Of a DNA stretch of 64,000 bases, positions 44,394-58,500 are shown one piece after another. Where the stretch lies: the NCBI GenBank assembly GCA_001683735.1, contig LUGG01000044.1, forward strand, positions 222,360 to 286,359, in the 5' to 3' direction. Every line of letters starts with the position of its first letter. Within the stretch, counting starts at the first letter, position 1. The notes under the pieces were generated by a model that ran no database searches, was not told the DNA's origin, and worked only from the letters and a program-made list of their open reading frames with translations. This DNA comes from Grifola frondosa. Its lineage: Eukaryota; Basidiomycota; Agaricomycetes; Polyporales; Grifolaceae. A program made the translations under genes and the position numbers.

Positions 44394-46605
44394 AGACAAG
44401 TCAAACGTTGCAACGAGACGAACGAAAACGAATGCCCGTCGCAAGATACATACCCTCAGATCCGCACCGCCATAGCCTTTGGTCAGTTTCGCCAAACCCT
44501 TCGCATTCGCCTCACCCTTCTCCGCTTCCCACCCAGCCCAATTGCGCGTCATGATCTGCAGGATCCGCTCCCGGGCGCTCAAGCTGGGTAGCGGGAAGAA
44601 GAATTCGCGATCGAATCGCCCAGGTCTCCGAAGAGCAGGATCGATAGCGTCCGGTCTGTTTGTCGCACCAATCACGACAACCTGCCCCCGGCCGTCCATG
44701 CCATCCATGAGCGCGAGCAGCGTCGACACGATGGACGCATGGATCTGGTCCTGCTTGGACGACCGCACTGGCGCGAGCCCATCGATTTCGTCGAAGAAAA
44801 TGATGCTCGGTTGCTGGTTTCGTGCCTCCTCGAAAAGAAGACGCAGCTGACGCTCCGCCTCGCCGACCCACTTCGACAGACAGTCGGCGCCTTTGCGCAT
44901 GAAGAACGCTGCGCGTATGATATGACGTCAGCCTAATCGCGAGGAAAACGAGACAAAGAATGAATGAATGTTGATCTCACATATGCTCTTGCCATTCGAC
45001 CGACAGTTGGCCGCCAACGCTCGTGCAAGCAGAGTCTTACCAGTACCCGGAGGCCCGTGGAACAATACTCCGCGAGGCGGCGTGAGGTTTAACCGTTGAA
45101 AGACCTCCGGATAGAGCAGAGGAAGAAGAGTCATCTCCTTCAACGAGTTGATATCTAATACCGGATTCAATAAAACCGCAATGACGACATGAGCCAAACG
45201 TGGCACTCACGATCATCCAGCCCTCCGACTTCGTCGAACGTGACATTCTGATTGACACCGAGAGGATCGGCGTCCGCCAAGACTGCATCAAGATGAGCGA
45301 TGTTCTTCAGACCATAGAAAACAGCAGTGCATACCTGCATCTCCGACCTTGCCCAAGTTCGATGGCGTACCTGCCGCCGCTGCCAGATCGCTCGGAGGAA
45401 CCCGCCAGTCGCTGCGTTTCCAGCGAACATGCCGCCCACTCCGCCAACGCCACCGAACGGCTTCCGTGGCGTCCGCGTCGGGAAGTCTGAATCCTGCATG
45501 AACGGCGTAAACGTTGGATCAACCAAACGGTTGCCTCGACAGGAACTCACAGAATCGTCCCCGCCCATCCACCTGCTCAACTCTGCCCCCGTCGCGCTCC
45601 ATCCCGGTCCCTTGCCTCTACCGCCACCATGCCCGCCACTCCGCTGATTCCGCCCGCCGACTCCGCGATTTTTGGGCGGGGGCCTCATCTCCTCCAGAGG
45701 TGGCGGAATCGCATAATTGATTTTCGTCCGTCGTCGCAATGCGTACGGTCGCCCGTCGGGCTCCTGCTCCTGCTCTCCTTCCCCTTCAAAGTCAGCCTCT
45801 CCATCCGCGTCCGCGTCGCCGTCCGGAGATGTCGGAAGCGCGTCGTCCAGGGAGCCTTCACCATCCGAAGATCCGTTCGACGGTTCGTCGACGTACCCCT
45901 CCTCGTCTTCGACGGGGTAGGTACCCTGACGCTTCTTGAGACGACCTCCCCTGCCGGTGGTCTGTCGCCGCTTCGTCGGCTGTCGCCTGAGACGGCTGCT
46001 GGCACTGCCATTGGGGGCAGGGAGCACAGACTTGCTCTGGCTGCGGGTATTGTATCGAGTGTTGCCGGCGACGTGCGTCTCTCCGTCCTCGTCGCTCTGT
46101 ATGACGCCACGCACGCCACGCAGCCTGTTGAGGCGACCGGACTGTTGCCGGGGGGACGCGCATCTGCGTCACTGCTGTCGCCTTTGTCGCCGTCGAAAGC
46201 GTCGTCTCCGTCTGCGTCCGCGTCTATGTCCTGCGAGGTCATTGGGTCATCGTCGCTCGCCTCCAAATATGACCTTTGGTTGGTTATGCGCCCTCTGTGG
46301 GAGACGTAGACCCCGTCATTCTCGTGATGGTCGTGTCCAGGGTCGGTGACGTTCGATGTCGTTCGACGCGAACCGTTGCGCGTGATGGGTGGCATGCCAG
46401 TGTTCAATGGGGGCACCTTGATCTTGAGAGGAGTGTCTGGAGCGGAATCCAAAGGTACGACTTGTGGTTCTAGGGGAACAAGAGTGGTGTCTGACTGGGG
46501 AGGATGGTGAGGCGGGTCGAGGGGAGTCGAAATGTCAGGGAGATCCTGGGACGGAAAGGTAACAGGAGGAAAGTTGTACTCGGTGTGTACACCGAAGGGT
46601 GGCAT
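44394..46605 (-). pseudogene. YTA7/ATAD2-like gene, truncated copy in unit 2
   Basis: Keeps the ATG (46605), acidic N-terminus, Walker [11 protein letters not shown], Walker B and arginine fingers of AAA1. It then ends inside the intron that follows, where the unit seam replaces the acceptor and all later exons. Read-through of the donor adds about 38 foreign residues (VCILRRAF to SEQNIFR) before a stop at 44298 in unit 1. A lost G near 45395 and a change near 46150 break the frame. Confidence 0.8.
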
Positions 46606-49600
46606 GGAAGACCACCAGCAAAGAGGGAAGTTGCGAGCTCACAACTTCGAGGGGTCCTAGGACGTGAAGATCTCTGCGGTGTCACGGATGTCGAGCAGCG
46701 CACGAGAGACGATGAGCAAGGCGTATGTTCGTTGCCGAAGACAATGACAATACCAAGTACCTTGTTTGGGCATATTTGGATAATGTGGCTGTGCGCCGGC
46801 TTATCTTCTCCTCCTCCCCCCCTTCCTCCCTCACTCCGTTTCCGAGCTTTGAAATGCATCTGTCGAACAGAGTGTGAATGGTATGCGATAGCCTCATGAG
46901 AAATGGTGTTCCTGAGTGCAGCTCGGGGTTGTCTTCGGTGTCGATCGGGGGTGAAATTCAAAAACGCAGTGACAGCACAAACCGGCGAATCGGAGAACGC
47001 GCAGGGATTGGACGTGGATGTTTGGAAGAGAGACGTTCAATGAGCTTTTCGACGTCGACCTGCAGTTCCACATTCCTCTCGTGGCCAGAGCTCCTTCCGC
47101 ATATGGACGCCGGGCGCTCGTCCAGCGCTCACCGAGCTCGCCGAGCGCTCACACTCGATCGACTCTGGACTCGCTTCGACTTGAGTTGCACTTGGACTCA
47201 TGCATCTTCGACTCGACCTCCACTTGACTTGCACTCCTCGCGCACTCCTCGCGTAGTACTCGAGCGAGTCCCTTTCAACTTCCACGACCGCTCTCGTTGT
47301 GGCATGCTCCCAACGTCCTCAATCTCCTCAACGCTGCCGCCGCTCTCAATGTCGTCGCATCCGTCGTCGCGCTCGTCGTGCACCGCTGCACGCACGCCGT
47401 TGCATACGCGCTGTTGGTAAGCCCATATACCCGCTGTATACATACCAACATCGACCCGCATGCATAAAGATGCAGAGACCACGTCGCGCGCGACCCAACT
47501 AGCGACACTCCACCTTACATGCGCCTCCGTAACCCCCATTTCATCCCCTCTTCGCACCCACACTCTCGCCCTCTTTTACTCCACGAGCTACGCCCACAGC
47601 AGCGTCCACAACCCTTGCGCGCACGACGGACGCGTTCATGCGCGCGCGGCTCCCTCAAATAAAGTCATCAACAAGCCTCCTGCGCTGACTGCTCCTCTGC
47701 CGCCTTCTGTCGACTTGGTCCTCAGCCACCCATCCTCAGCCGATCTGCGCGTAACCAGCATGCAGTCTGCGCGCAGACTTTCTCTTCGCTCGACACGCCC
47801 GCATCTCTTGTCGCTATTATTCTCCTCACCCGCACGCTCCACGCATCCAGCACACCTTCGCTTAACCGCGCGAACTCCCCATTTCACGCCGCCTCGCCCT
47901 GCACGCTGATCATCGAATTAGCGCACTCGCAAGAACTAGGGGCAAGCACACCATGCCCCAACGCTCGCTTGATGTCCGTCCTCGTCTCCATCACCACTCC
48001 ACTCACCTCCGCGACAGGAACATCCGTCCCTGAGGTCCGTGCCCTTGATGGATCACATTTCCAATTCGATGCCGTCACATCGGCGATGGTCATCGACAAA
48101 TGTCTCTCCGATGAGCTTCTTTACCACTTTTCATCCTTACCGACTCTACGACGTCCGGCCGTGATATCTTGACCAACAACGTTGTTCGTGCACTCAACGC
48201 TCACCCCTGCACCGCCATTGGCGCAATCGCGCCACAACTACTCAGTACGTCTCCATGGCACACATCGCGCAGACGAGAACGGGTATGCGTCGCGTACGCG
48301 TTCCCGCCTGCGCGCGCATGTGCGGATGTGTCAAGTTATGTCCGCTGGATCCCACTAGCCTCGTCCATGTCTTGCAGCGTCCGCTGCCTCAATCGGCGCA
48401 TGTCCGCTCAGCGCGTCCAAACGCGTTCTGTTCACACGGTGAGTGCTCAGTGCTGTGCTGCTCGGATGGTGTGGCACGCGGCACGCCTCACCGCTGCCCA
48501 CGCCGTTCTTTCGTCTCTTGCTACAAACAGGCGCGCGGAAAAGTCTTGATCCACGTTGGGGACCATTGCGGCGGACAGCGTCGATGACGTGCCGCAGTCC
48601 CTCCCATTGGACTGAAATGGTGCTCTCCGGCGCACGGTGTGTCGTGTGCCGAGGATGCACGGGCACTCGTCGCGCTGGCGTTCGTGAGCAACGTCGGTGC
48701 TCGTAGATTTTGGCTTACGATTTCGCCCGCGTTGACTTGCACCCGCATCGCCTGGAGCGTGTGCGGTCGTGTGCGTACGAACTGGCAAGTGGTGCTACGT
48801 GCCAAACGCTGAGCGGATCGCGTTTGAGGACGCGGCGCTGTCCAAACGGAGCGCGCGAAGGGATGTGGCGGGCCGCGCGCGCGCCTCACTCGTACCGTCG
48901 GCGAACGTGCTGTCAGGACCGCTCTCGCGCTACATCTCGCAGTTCGCGCTACATCTCGCACGATGTTCGATGCGCCACGCGGGCACGCAGAGCACGTCGG
49001 CGAGATGAGAGTGCGTGAGGTCCGACGCAGCGAAAATCCCATATGACAAGTGAGAAGTGTACACAGCTGTGCAGCTTCGGTCACATTCTGGACGCCGTAT
49101 GACGTCGCCGCCTCCAATGCCACAGCTACGCGCTCGCACGGTATGTGCTCCCATGGCGTGCCTCTGCCCGTGCAGCACGCTTCCCGCCTTCCAAAAGCAT
49201 GTTCGCGCAGTTGACGAGACACGGAACGCACAATGCGAATAGAATAGACCTCGCGAACGGAGCGTACGCAGGAGCGAGTGGCACGCGAAATGGGAAGAAA
49301 TGTGCCGGTCAATCTCAAACGCAAGAACGGGTGCAGGTCGTCTGGCGTGACTTGGAGATGCAGGACACGCAGATGACCCGTCACAGAGACGAGTCGTCTG
49401 CGTGAATCCTTGGCGACGATGTAGCAGACGCGTACCTTTGGGATGGTCCCGGGATGGCTTGTACAACAGATACACGAATAAAATTATGCTCCACGCGGGA
49501 CATCCATGGGTGTCATCGAGACGACAATCACATAATGAAGAACACTAAACAGGAGACCGATGCAACGAGCAGAAGGCGAGACGACGGGACGGGGACTTGG

Positions 49601-50524
49601 GACGGAGGAGGACAGAGCGGGCCAAATTATATCGTCGCAGCCCCACCTCCCTCCGCAAGTTCGTGTCATCCGTTGCCGACACCTGACGTCGGCTCGGTGT
49701 CTCCCAGCGCGAAGGTGAAACACAGCAGTCCAAATTCCGAATTTCTACTCGGCCAAGCCGAGTGCGAAAACGTACTTTGGTCCATTCGGACGCTAGAGAA
49801 CGGTGGGATGCCATAAGCCCGGAACTGAAAATAGACCAGCGTGATGCGTACGTACGTACATACATGTGTGATCGGCGGGCACGGAGAACTCGAGGTGAAA
49901 ATATGTCGCGCGAAGGGTAGTCTTGTGCCACATTGCGTGAAATATATCGTTTCCACTGCAATCCTCGCCAGACAGAAAGCGGAATGGATGGAGAGTTGTG
50001 TCCAGGTTGAACCAAGAGCCCACATCCGGCGAGTTGCACAGAGAGTCTATGATTTTAAAATAAAAAGGTCAGTTGATTCGGATAGCAAGTAGGAGGCGAG
50101 GGTGGTTGTAACACCATGACACCTTCGAAGATTTGCGCGACAGACTCTATGGTCATGAGAAATGAGTCGCACGACTCAGGGAATTGTCCGCACAAATGGT
50201 TTCAATCATGCCTGCCTCACTCATGATTTTGCCATGCCAGTGACCGTGAAGAGACATCCACCCGCCAAAATGTGTGCTTGGCGATGCACGCACCCATTCC
50301 ATTCGTCCGCTTATGGTGACAGTGGAAAGTGTGCTTGCCGTCTCAGCATCACACCGAAATTGGCTAGAGAGAGAGCATGACGCATGCACGTCCGTATCCG
50401 AGAACATGGTACCACTCATCCGACTCGGTTTCGACACGCAAGCCCGAAGCTCTGGCACAGATGGCGAACATATAAATAAAGCATCTGTCAGACACGGTCC
50501 AAGGATATATTCCAGTCATCGAGC

Positions 50525-51231
50525 ATGCAGTCTACATCTTCTAGCAGTCACCGTGGTGGACGTCGCGTCTTGGCACCGCCGTCGGCCGTCATTACAGCTG
50601 TCTCCTCTCCAAGGTCAGAAGCGACCTTCGTCAGCTCATGCAGCATTCTCTCCGTACGTGTGAATCACTGGACTCCGAGCCCCGTCACTCGGCGCTGATA
50701 AGAGAGCCGCGGTTTCGTTTTAATTTTGGCAGGCAAACTCACCGGTGATCCGCGCGCACAAATGTATTGGACACCGCATGCGTACCGAACATATGCGTGC
50801 AGCGCCATCGCATCAAGCTCGTGGGGTGGCCAAAGTCCGTCCGCTTCCGCAACCTCAGCTTTGTTCGCGGAGGTATCAACCCCATCAGACTGCTCTTCGA
50901 CCTGTGGAAGGACGGAGTGATGCACTTCGAACGACTCTCCGAACATGAGTCACCGGAAGATCTGGAAATGCCAGGAGATCGGCTGGAGGATGGAGCACAG
51001 CCACCACGCCGTAATGTTATTCGGACGCAGCGCTCGGACGTCGGCAAGCATCGCATGCGACCGATCACGAACCCACTTGGGTTACCGCTGCGTCGGATGA
51101 GATTGACGGGAGCGAAGAGCCTGCCGATGGTACCAGACGAGTGGGATGAGGAGATTGAAGATTTTACAGATGATGAGGGGAAGCGGGATCTTGCGATGGA
51201 CGATGAGATTGAGGATGCGGATGGGTTCTGA
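50525..51231 (+). CDS. Small Gly-Trp-Pro motif protein, copy 2
   Basis: Same two-exon gene as at 41548. The acidic C-terminus is in frame here (ending LAMDDEIEDADGF), but single bases are missing in exon 1 (near 50567) and near 50795 (TATGCGTG where other units have TATGTCGTG). Confidence 0.5.
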
Positions 51232-51849
51232 GCTGTGATCACGTACTGTCATGTTTGTTTCGCCCGGCTGCAAACCAGTTTGAGGTGCACGACTCGAGGG
51301 CATTTTTCCACAGACCAGTGGCGAGTTTCGGCGCGGACTCCAGGTATGTCCCCGTTTAGCCACAGCCTATCGGCAAATCATATGGGAAGGCCTGCAGTAC
51401 GTTGGATCGGAGCCGGAAGTGTCAATGCTGTCATGGTAATTCTGAATTGAGATGGAAATTTTTTTCTTCTAGGCGACGTAATGGTGAGAAGCTGGACGTG
51501 AAGCGACACTTGGCACGTTCCATTGGGGCTATTGCAAAAAATGACTTTCCTAATTTTATTCCCTCCGTCAACACTCATTCCTCCTGCACGAGCTCACCCA
51601 CCTTTTTGCTACCCATTCTCGGCCGGATGGTGCCCATTGCCAGCAGTATGTTTGGATGGATTTTGAATGTCACAGTGATGCAGCATGAGTCCCGCCAGCT
51701 GATTCTCAAGTCCGGCTCCCGAGTCAGCCCGCACCTGGGTCAATGTGGTGTCAGCAAGTACCCATCCCACGAATGACGATGACCGAGACACATCTCAATA
51801 CCAATCAGGGTGCAGGTGAGTCAATAGGTCTCATAACCAATTTATGTCA

Positions 51850-52726
51850 CTAACCTTCTGAGCATGCGAGAGATGGTTGAGCATGCTGGCCTGAAACATG
51901 AATACCTGAAAAATGTCAAGATGACTCGAGAAAGTCAGTGCAGCTCCGTAACCCGAAAGCCCCACTCGAGAATTGGGAGAAGCTTGAAGACATGCTTGAA
52001 ATGACCCACACATGCTTCATCTCTGGCCGGTGCAAATTCTGCAAACAATCGAGTGTGGTGAGTTCGTTATTCAGACCAATTATGAGAGATGCGCTGAACC
52101 CGCCATGATTTTGGACATGTGTTCAACTTCTCGCGATCGTGATGCATGGCGTACTGTACCGCGCGGCTATTGGCCTGTGGTCGTGTCGCGGAGGTATAAA
52201 GATATGTGGTGAGTATCTCGTCCGTGCGTGGATGTGTTTTCGTCTAACTTACCGGTCAAGTTCATACGATGCTGGGACCTTCTGGACAACATGAGCGACG
52301 CGGTACGAGGATGATGTGCACGCAGCTGATGCGATCTTCGGTGGCTTACACATACCTCGTAAATTGTCATCATCGTGGAAATCCATGTTGCATGCTGTGG
52401 AACACGTACCGTCACGTTTGCAGGCTTCGGATGATACCTCGGACTAGAGGCCAGCACATTTGGATGGTCCAATTCCGGGGGAAATGCCTTCGGCACCCAG
52501 ATTGCTGAAGATGCAAATATCTTTGAATGTCTTCGGGGGCGACCAGTGGTCCTCAAAATCGTATGGCGCAGTTTTTTTGGCAGTGAGCCAGTGTGATGGT
52601 GAGTGGATGCTTTGCCGTGCGTGGCCGTGCTGCAGCTTTCCTTGGTGTCAGGGAGGGCATCCGCTAGTGACATATGATCTTCAGGTCGTTCGCCGCGGTT
52701 CTGCCCAGCAAACATCCAGCGCGTGA
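51850..52726 (+). pseudogene. Cys-rich reading-frame relic, copy 2
   Basis: Equivalent of 42870-43747 with the same in-frame TAG. The C-terminal half from MDGPIPGEM (52460) to the stop at 52724 is open here, one base longer near 52568 than in copy 1. Confidence 0.4.
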
Positions 52727-53087
52727 CACATCTTGCCCTTCCGATCACTTGCCTACTTGCCTGCTGCGGTTTTCTTCCTCTCTCGTCCATGGTGTGCTTC
52801 GTTGCTTCGTTTGGAGTATTAATCCTACAGAGACTTGCATTAGTGCGTAAACGAGCTGTAGCAGAAGACATACCCGTGTGAGACTTGAAGCAGCTGATGG
52901 AGGTAGAGCACGCTCGAACGACTTCTGCTCCTTGTGCTCCATGCGACTTGAGACCCGCAGTGTTCTGTATCGTACCTGAAGATCATATATTTTTGTGATC
53001 TGTGAGTGTTTGAAAATGGTCTCAAACCACTTCAAGTCAGCCGGAACTGCCCCCAAACGACCGAAAACGAGCGAAGACAATGCTGGA

Positions 53088-53179
53088 TTATACGGCCCAT
53101 ATTGTCCGTTATACTGCCCATACCGTCTTATACGGTACTCTCCTATACTGCCCACAACAACCGTCCATACCGTCTTATA
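53088..53179 (+). repeat. Interspersed short direct repeats near the unit edge, unit 2
   Basis: Same cluster as 44107-44198. Confidence 0.7.
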
Positions 53180-53374
53180 GCATCCATAACAACAGCTATC
53201 CTCAAGAATATCTTTGGAAACTTGTCCGTCCGGCGTCCCAAGAGATAACACATCGCTCGGCTAGATTCCATATGCCTGTCAACGAAATATATTCTGCTCC
53301 GATTTACGTACAGCATTGGCACCACTCCACCATCCACCGCTTCTCCGCGCGCCTCCACACACAAAACCTGTCAT

Positions 53375-55587
53375 AGACAAGTCAAACGTTGCAACGAGAC
53401 GAACGAAAACGAATGCCCGTCGCAAGATACATACCCTCAGATCCGCACCGCCATAGCCTTTGGTCAGTTTCGCCAAACCCTTCGCATTCGCCTCACCCTT
53501 CTCCGCTTCCCACCCAGCCCAATTGCGCGTCATGATCTGCAGGATCCGCTCCCGGGCGCTCAAGCTGGGTAGCGGGAAGAAGAATTCGCGATCGAATCGC
53601 CCAGGTCTCCGAAGAGCAGGATCGATAGCGTCCGGTCTGTTTGTCGCACCAATCACGACAACCTGCCCCCGGCCGTCCATGCCATCCATGAGCGCGAGCA
53701 GCGTCGACACGATGGACGCATGGATCTGGTCCTGCTTGGACGACCGCACTGGCGCGAGCCCATCGATTTCGTCGAAGAAAATGATGCTCGGTTGCTGGTT
53801 TCGTGCCTCCTCGAAAAGAAGACGCAGCTGACGCTCCGCCTCGCGACCCACTTCGACAGACAGTCGGCGCCTTTGCGCATGAAGAACGCTGCGCGTATGA
53901 TATGACGTCAGCCTAATCGCGAGGAAAACGAGACAAAGAATGAATGAATGTTGATCTCACATATGCTCTTGCCATTCGACCGACAGTTGGCCGCCAACGC
54001 TCGTGCAAGCAGAGTCTTACCAGTACCCGGAGGCCCGTGGAACAATACTCCGCGAGGCGGCGTGAGGTTTAACCGTTGAAAGACCTCCGGATAGAGCAGA
54101 GGAAGAAGAGTCATCTCCTTCAACGAGTTGATATCTAATACCGGATTCAATAAAACCGCAATGACGACATGAGCCAAACGTGGCACTCACGATCATCCAG
54201 CCCTCCGACTTCGTCGAACGTGACATTCTGATTGACACCGAGAGGATCGGCGTCCGCCAAGACTGCATCAAGATGAGCGATGTTCTTCAGACCATAGAAA
54301 ACAGCAGTGCATACCTGCATCTCCGACCTTGCCCAAGTTCGATGGCGTACCTGCCGCCGCTGCCAGATCGCTCGGGAGGAACCCGCCAGTCGCTGCGTTT
54401 CCAGCGAACATGCCGCCCACTCCGCCAACGCCACCGAACGGCTTCCGTGGCGTCCGCGTCGGGAAGTCTGAATCCTGCATGAACGGCGTAAACGTTGGAT
54501 CAACCAAACGGTTGCCTCGACAGGAACTCACAGAATCGTCCCCGCCCATCCACCTGCTCAACTCTGCCCCCGTCGCGCTCCATCCCGGTCCCTTGCCTCT
54601 ACCGCCACCATGCCCGCCACTCCGCTGATTCCGCCCGCCGACTCCGCGATTTTTGGGCGGGGGCCTCATCTCCTCCAGAGGTGGCGGAATCGCATAATTG
54701 ATTTTCGTCCGTCGTCGCAATGCGTACGGTCGCCCGTCGGGCTCCTGCTCCTGCTCTCCTTCCCCTTCAAAGTCAGCCTCTCCATCCGCGTCCGCGTCGC
54801 CGTCCGGAGATGTCGGAAGCGCGTCGTCCAGGGAGCCTTCACCATCCGAAGATCCGTTCGACGGTTCGTCGACGTACCCCTCCTCGTCTTCGACGGGGTA
54901 GGTACCCTGACGCTTCTTGAGACGACCTCCCCTGCCGGTGGTCTGTCGCCGCTTCGTCGGCTGTCGCCTGAGACGGCTGCTGGCACTGCCATTGGGGGCA
55001 GGGAGCACAGACTTGCTCTGGCTGCGGGTATTGTATCGAGTGTTGCCGGCGACGTGCGTCTCTCCGTCCTCGTCGCTCTGTATGACGCCACGCACGCCAC
55101 GCAGCCTGTTGAGGCGACCGGACTGTTGCCGGGCGGGACGCGCATCTGCGTCACTGCTGTCGCCTTTGTCGCCGTCGAAAGCGTCGTCTCCGTCTGCGTC
55201 CGCGTCTATGTCCTGCGAGGTCATTGGGTCATCGTCGCTCGCCTCCAAATATGACCTTTGGTTGGTTATGCGCCCTCTGTGGGAGACGTAGACCCCGTCA
55301 TTCTCGTGATGGTCGTGTCCAGGGTCGGTGACGTTCGATGTCGTTCGACGCGAACCGTTGCGCGTGATGGGTGGCATGCCAGTGTTCAATGGGGGCACCT
55401 TGATCTTGAGAGGAGTGTCTGGAGCGGAATCCAAAGGTACGACTTGTGGTTCTAGGGGAACAAGAGTGGTGTCTGACTGGGGAGGATGGTGAGGCGGGTC
55501 GAGGGGAGTCGAAATGTCAGGGAGATCCTGGGACGGAAAGGTAACAGGAGGAAAGTTGTACTCGGTGTGTACACCGAAGGGTGGCAT
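53375..55587 (-). pseudogene. YTA7/ATAD2-like gene, truncated copy in unit 3
   Basis: This copy has the cleanest N-terminus: 439 codons open from ATG 55587 to 54268, covering the acidic region up to the first intron. AAA1 follows with one base lost near 53844. As in unit 2 the gene is cut in the intron after AAA1, so AAA2, bromodomain and tail are missing. Confidence 0.8.
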
Positions 55588-58500
55588 GGAAGACCACCAG
55601 CAAAGAGGGAAGTTGCGAGCTCACAACTTCGAGGGGTCCTAGGACGTGAAGATCTCTGCGGTGTCACGGATGTCGAGCAGCGCACGAGAGACGATGAGCA
55701 AGGCGTATGTTCGTTGCCGAAGACAATGACAATACCAAGTACCTTGTTTGGGCATATTTGGATAATGTGGCTGTGCGCCGGCTTATCTTCTCCTCCTCCC
55801 CCCCTTCCTCCCTCACTCCGTTTCCGAGCTTTGAAATGCATCTGTCGAACAGAGTGTGAATGGTATGCGATAGCCTCATGAGAAATGGTGTTCCTGAGTG
55901 CAGCTCGGGGTTGTCTTCGGTGTCGATCGGGGGTGAAATTCAAAAACGCAGTGACAGCACAAACCGGCGAATCGGAGAACGCGCAGGGATTGGACGTGGA
56001 TGTTTGGAAGAGAGACGTTCAATGAGCTTTTCGACGTCGACCTGCAGTTCCACATTCCTCTCGTGGCCAGAGCTCCTTCCGCATATGGACGCCGGGCGCT
56101 CGTCCAGCGCTCACCGAGCTCGCCGAGCGCTCACACTCGATCGACTCTGGACTCGCTTCGACTTGAGTTGCACTTGGACTCATGCATCTTCGACTCGACC
56201 TCCACTTGACTTGCACTCCTCGCGCACTCCTCGCGTAGTACTCGAGCGAGTCCCTTTCAACTTCCACGACCGCTCTCGTTGTGGCATGCTCCCAACGTCC
56301 TCAATCTCCTCAACGCTGCCGCCGCTCTCAATGTCGTCGCATCCGTCGTCGCGCTCGTCGTGCACCGCTGCACGCACGCCGTTGCATACGCGCTGTTGGT
56401 AAGCCCATATACCCGCTGTATACATACCAACATCGACCCGCATGCATAAAGATGCAGAGACCACGTCGCGCGCGACCCAACTAGCGACACTCCACCTTAC
56501 ATGCGCCTCCGTAACCCCCATTTCATCCCCTCTTCGCACCCACACTCTCGCCCTCTTTTACTCCACGAGCTACGCCCACAGCAGCGTCCACAACCCTTGC
56601 GCGCACGACGGACGCGTTCATGCGCGCGCGGCTCCCTCAAATAAAGTCATCAACAAGCCTCCTGCGCTGACTGCTCCTCTGCCGCCTTCTGTCGACTTGG
56701 TCCTCAGCCACCCATCCTCAGCCGATCTGCGCGTAACCAGCATGCAGTCTGCGCGCAGACTTTCTCTTCGCTCGACACGCCCGCATCTCTTGTCGCTATT
56801 ATTCTCCTCACCCGCACGCTCACGCATCCAGCACACCTTCGCTTAACCGCGCGAACTCCCCATTTCACGCCGCCTCGCCCTGCACGCTGATCATCGAATT
56901 AGCGCACTCGCAAGAACTAGGGGCAAGCACACCATGCCCCAACGCTCGCTTGATGTCCGTCCTCGTCTCCATCACCACTCCACTCACCTCCGCGACAGGA
57001 ACATCCGTCCCTGAGGTCCGTGCCCTTGATGGACACATTTCCAATTCGATGCCGTCACATCGGCGATGGTCATCGACAAATGTCTCTCCGATGAGCTTCT
57101 TTACCACTTTTCATCCTTACCGACTCTACGACGTCCGGCCGTGATATCTTGACCAACAACGTTGTTCGTGCACTCAACGCTCACCCCTGCACCGCCATTG
57201 GCGCAATCGCGCCACAACTACTCAGTACGTCTCCATGGCACACATCGCGCAGACGAGAACGGGTATGCGTCGCGTACGCGTTCCCGCCTGCGCGCGCATG
57301 TGCGGATGTGTCAAGTTATGTCCGCTGGATCCCACTAGCCTCGTCCATGTCTTGCAGCGTCCGCTGCCTCAATCGGCGCATGTCCGCTCAGCGCGTCCAA
57401 ACGCGTTCTGTTCACACGGTGAGTGCTCAGTGCTGTGCTGCTCGGATGGTGTGGCACGCGGCACGCCTCACCGCTGCCCACGCCGTTCTTTCGTCTCTTG
57501 CTACAAACAGGCGCGCGGAAAAGTCTTGATCCACGTTGGGGACCATTGCGGCGGACAGCGTCGATGACGTGCCGCAGTCCCTCCCATTGGACTGAAATGG
57601 TGCTCTCCGGCGCACGGTGTGTGTGTGCCGAGGATGCACGGGCACTCGTCGCGCTGGCGTTCGTGAGCAACGTCGGTGCTCGTAGATTTTGGCTTACGAT
57701 TTCGCCCGCGTTGACTTGCACCCGCATCGCCTGGAGCGTGTGCGGTCGTGTGCGTACGAACTGGCAAGTGGTGCTACGTGCCAAACGCTGAGCGGATCGC
57801 GTTTGAGGACGCGGCGCTGTCCAAACGGAGCGCGCGAAGGGATGTGGCGGGCCGCGCGCGCGCCTCACTCGTACCGTCGGCGAACGTGCTGTCAGGACCG
57901 CTCTCGCGCTACATCTCGCAGTTCGCGCTACATCTCGCACGATGTTCGATGCGCCACGCGGGCACGCAGAGCACGTCGGCGAGATGAGAGTGCGTGAGGT
58001 CCGACGCAGCGAAAATCCCATATGACAAGTGAGAAGTGTACACAGCTGTGCAGCTTCGGTCACATTCTGGACGCCGTATGACGTCGCCGCCTCCAATGCC
58101 ACAGCTACGCGCTCGCACGGTATGTGCTCCCATGGCGTGCCTCTGCCCGTGCAGCACGCTTCCCGCCTTCCAAAAGCATGTTCGCGCAGTTGACGAGACA
58201 CGGAACGCACAATGCGAATAGAATAGACCTCGCGAACGGAGCGTACGCAGGAGCGAGTGGCACGCGAAATGGGAAGAAATGTGCCGGTCAATCTCAAACG
58301 CAAGAACGGGTGCAGGTCGTCTGGCGTGACTTGGAGATGCAGGACACGCAGATGACCCGTCACAGAGACGAGTCGTCTGCGTGAATCCTTGGCGACGATG
58401 TAGCAGACGCGTACCTTTGGGATGGTCCCGGGATGGCTTGTACAACAGATACACGAATAAAATTATGCTCCACGCGGGACATCCATGGGTGTCATCGAGA

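Larger units (their letters stand above)
44394..53374 (+). repeat. Tandem array, unit 2 (8981 bp)
   Basis: Same order and orientation as unit 1 along its whole length. The differences I noticed are single-base or two-base indels plus the shared substitutions that set unit 1 apart. Confidence 0.9.

Noticed and set aside
57335..58363. Long minus-strand frames of 287-342 codons in every unit (also 39546-40409 and 48521-49384)
   Set aside because: Arg/Ser/Thr-rich, no domain, GC-rich DNA where stops are rare. The length jumps with single indels between units.
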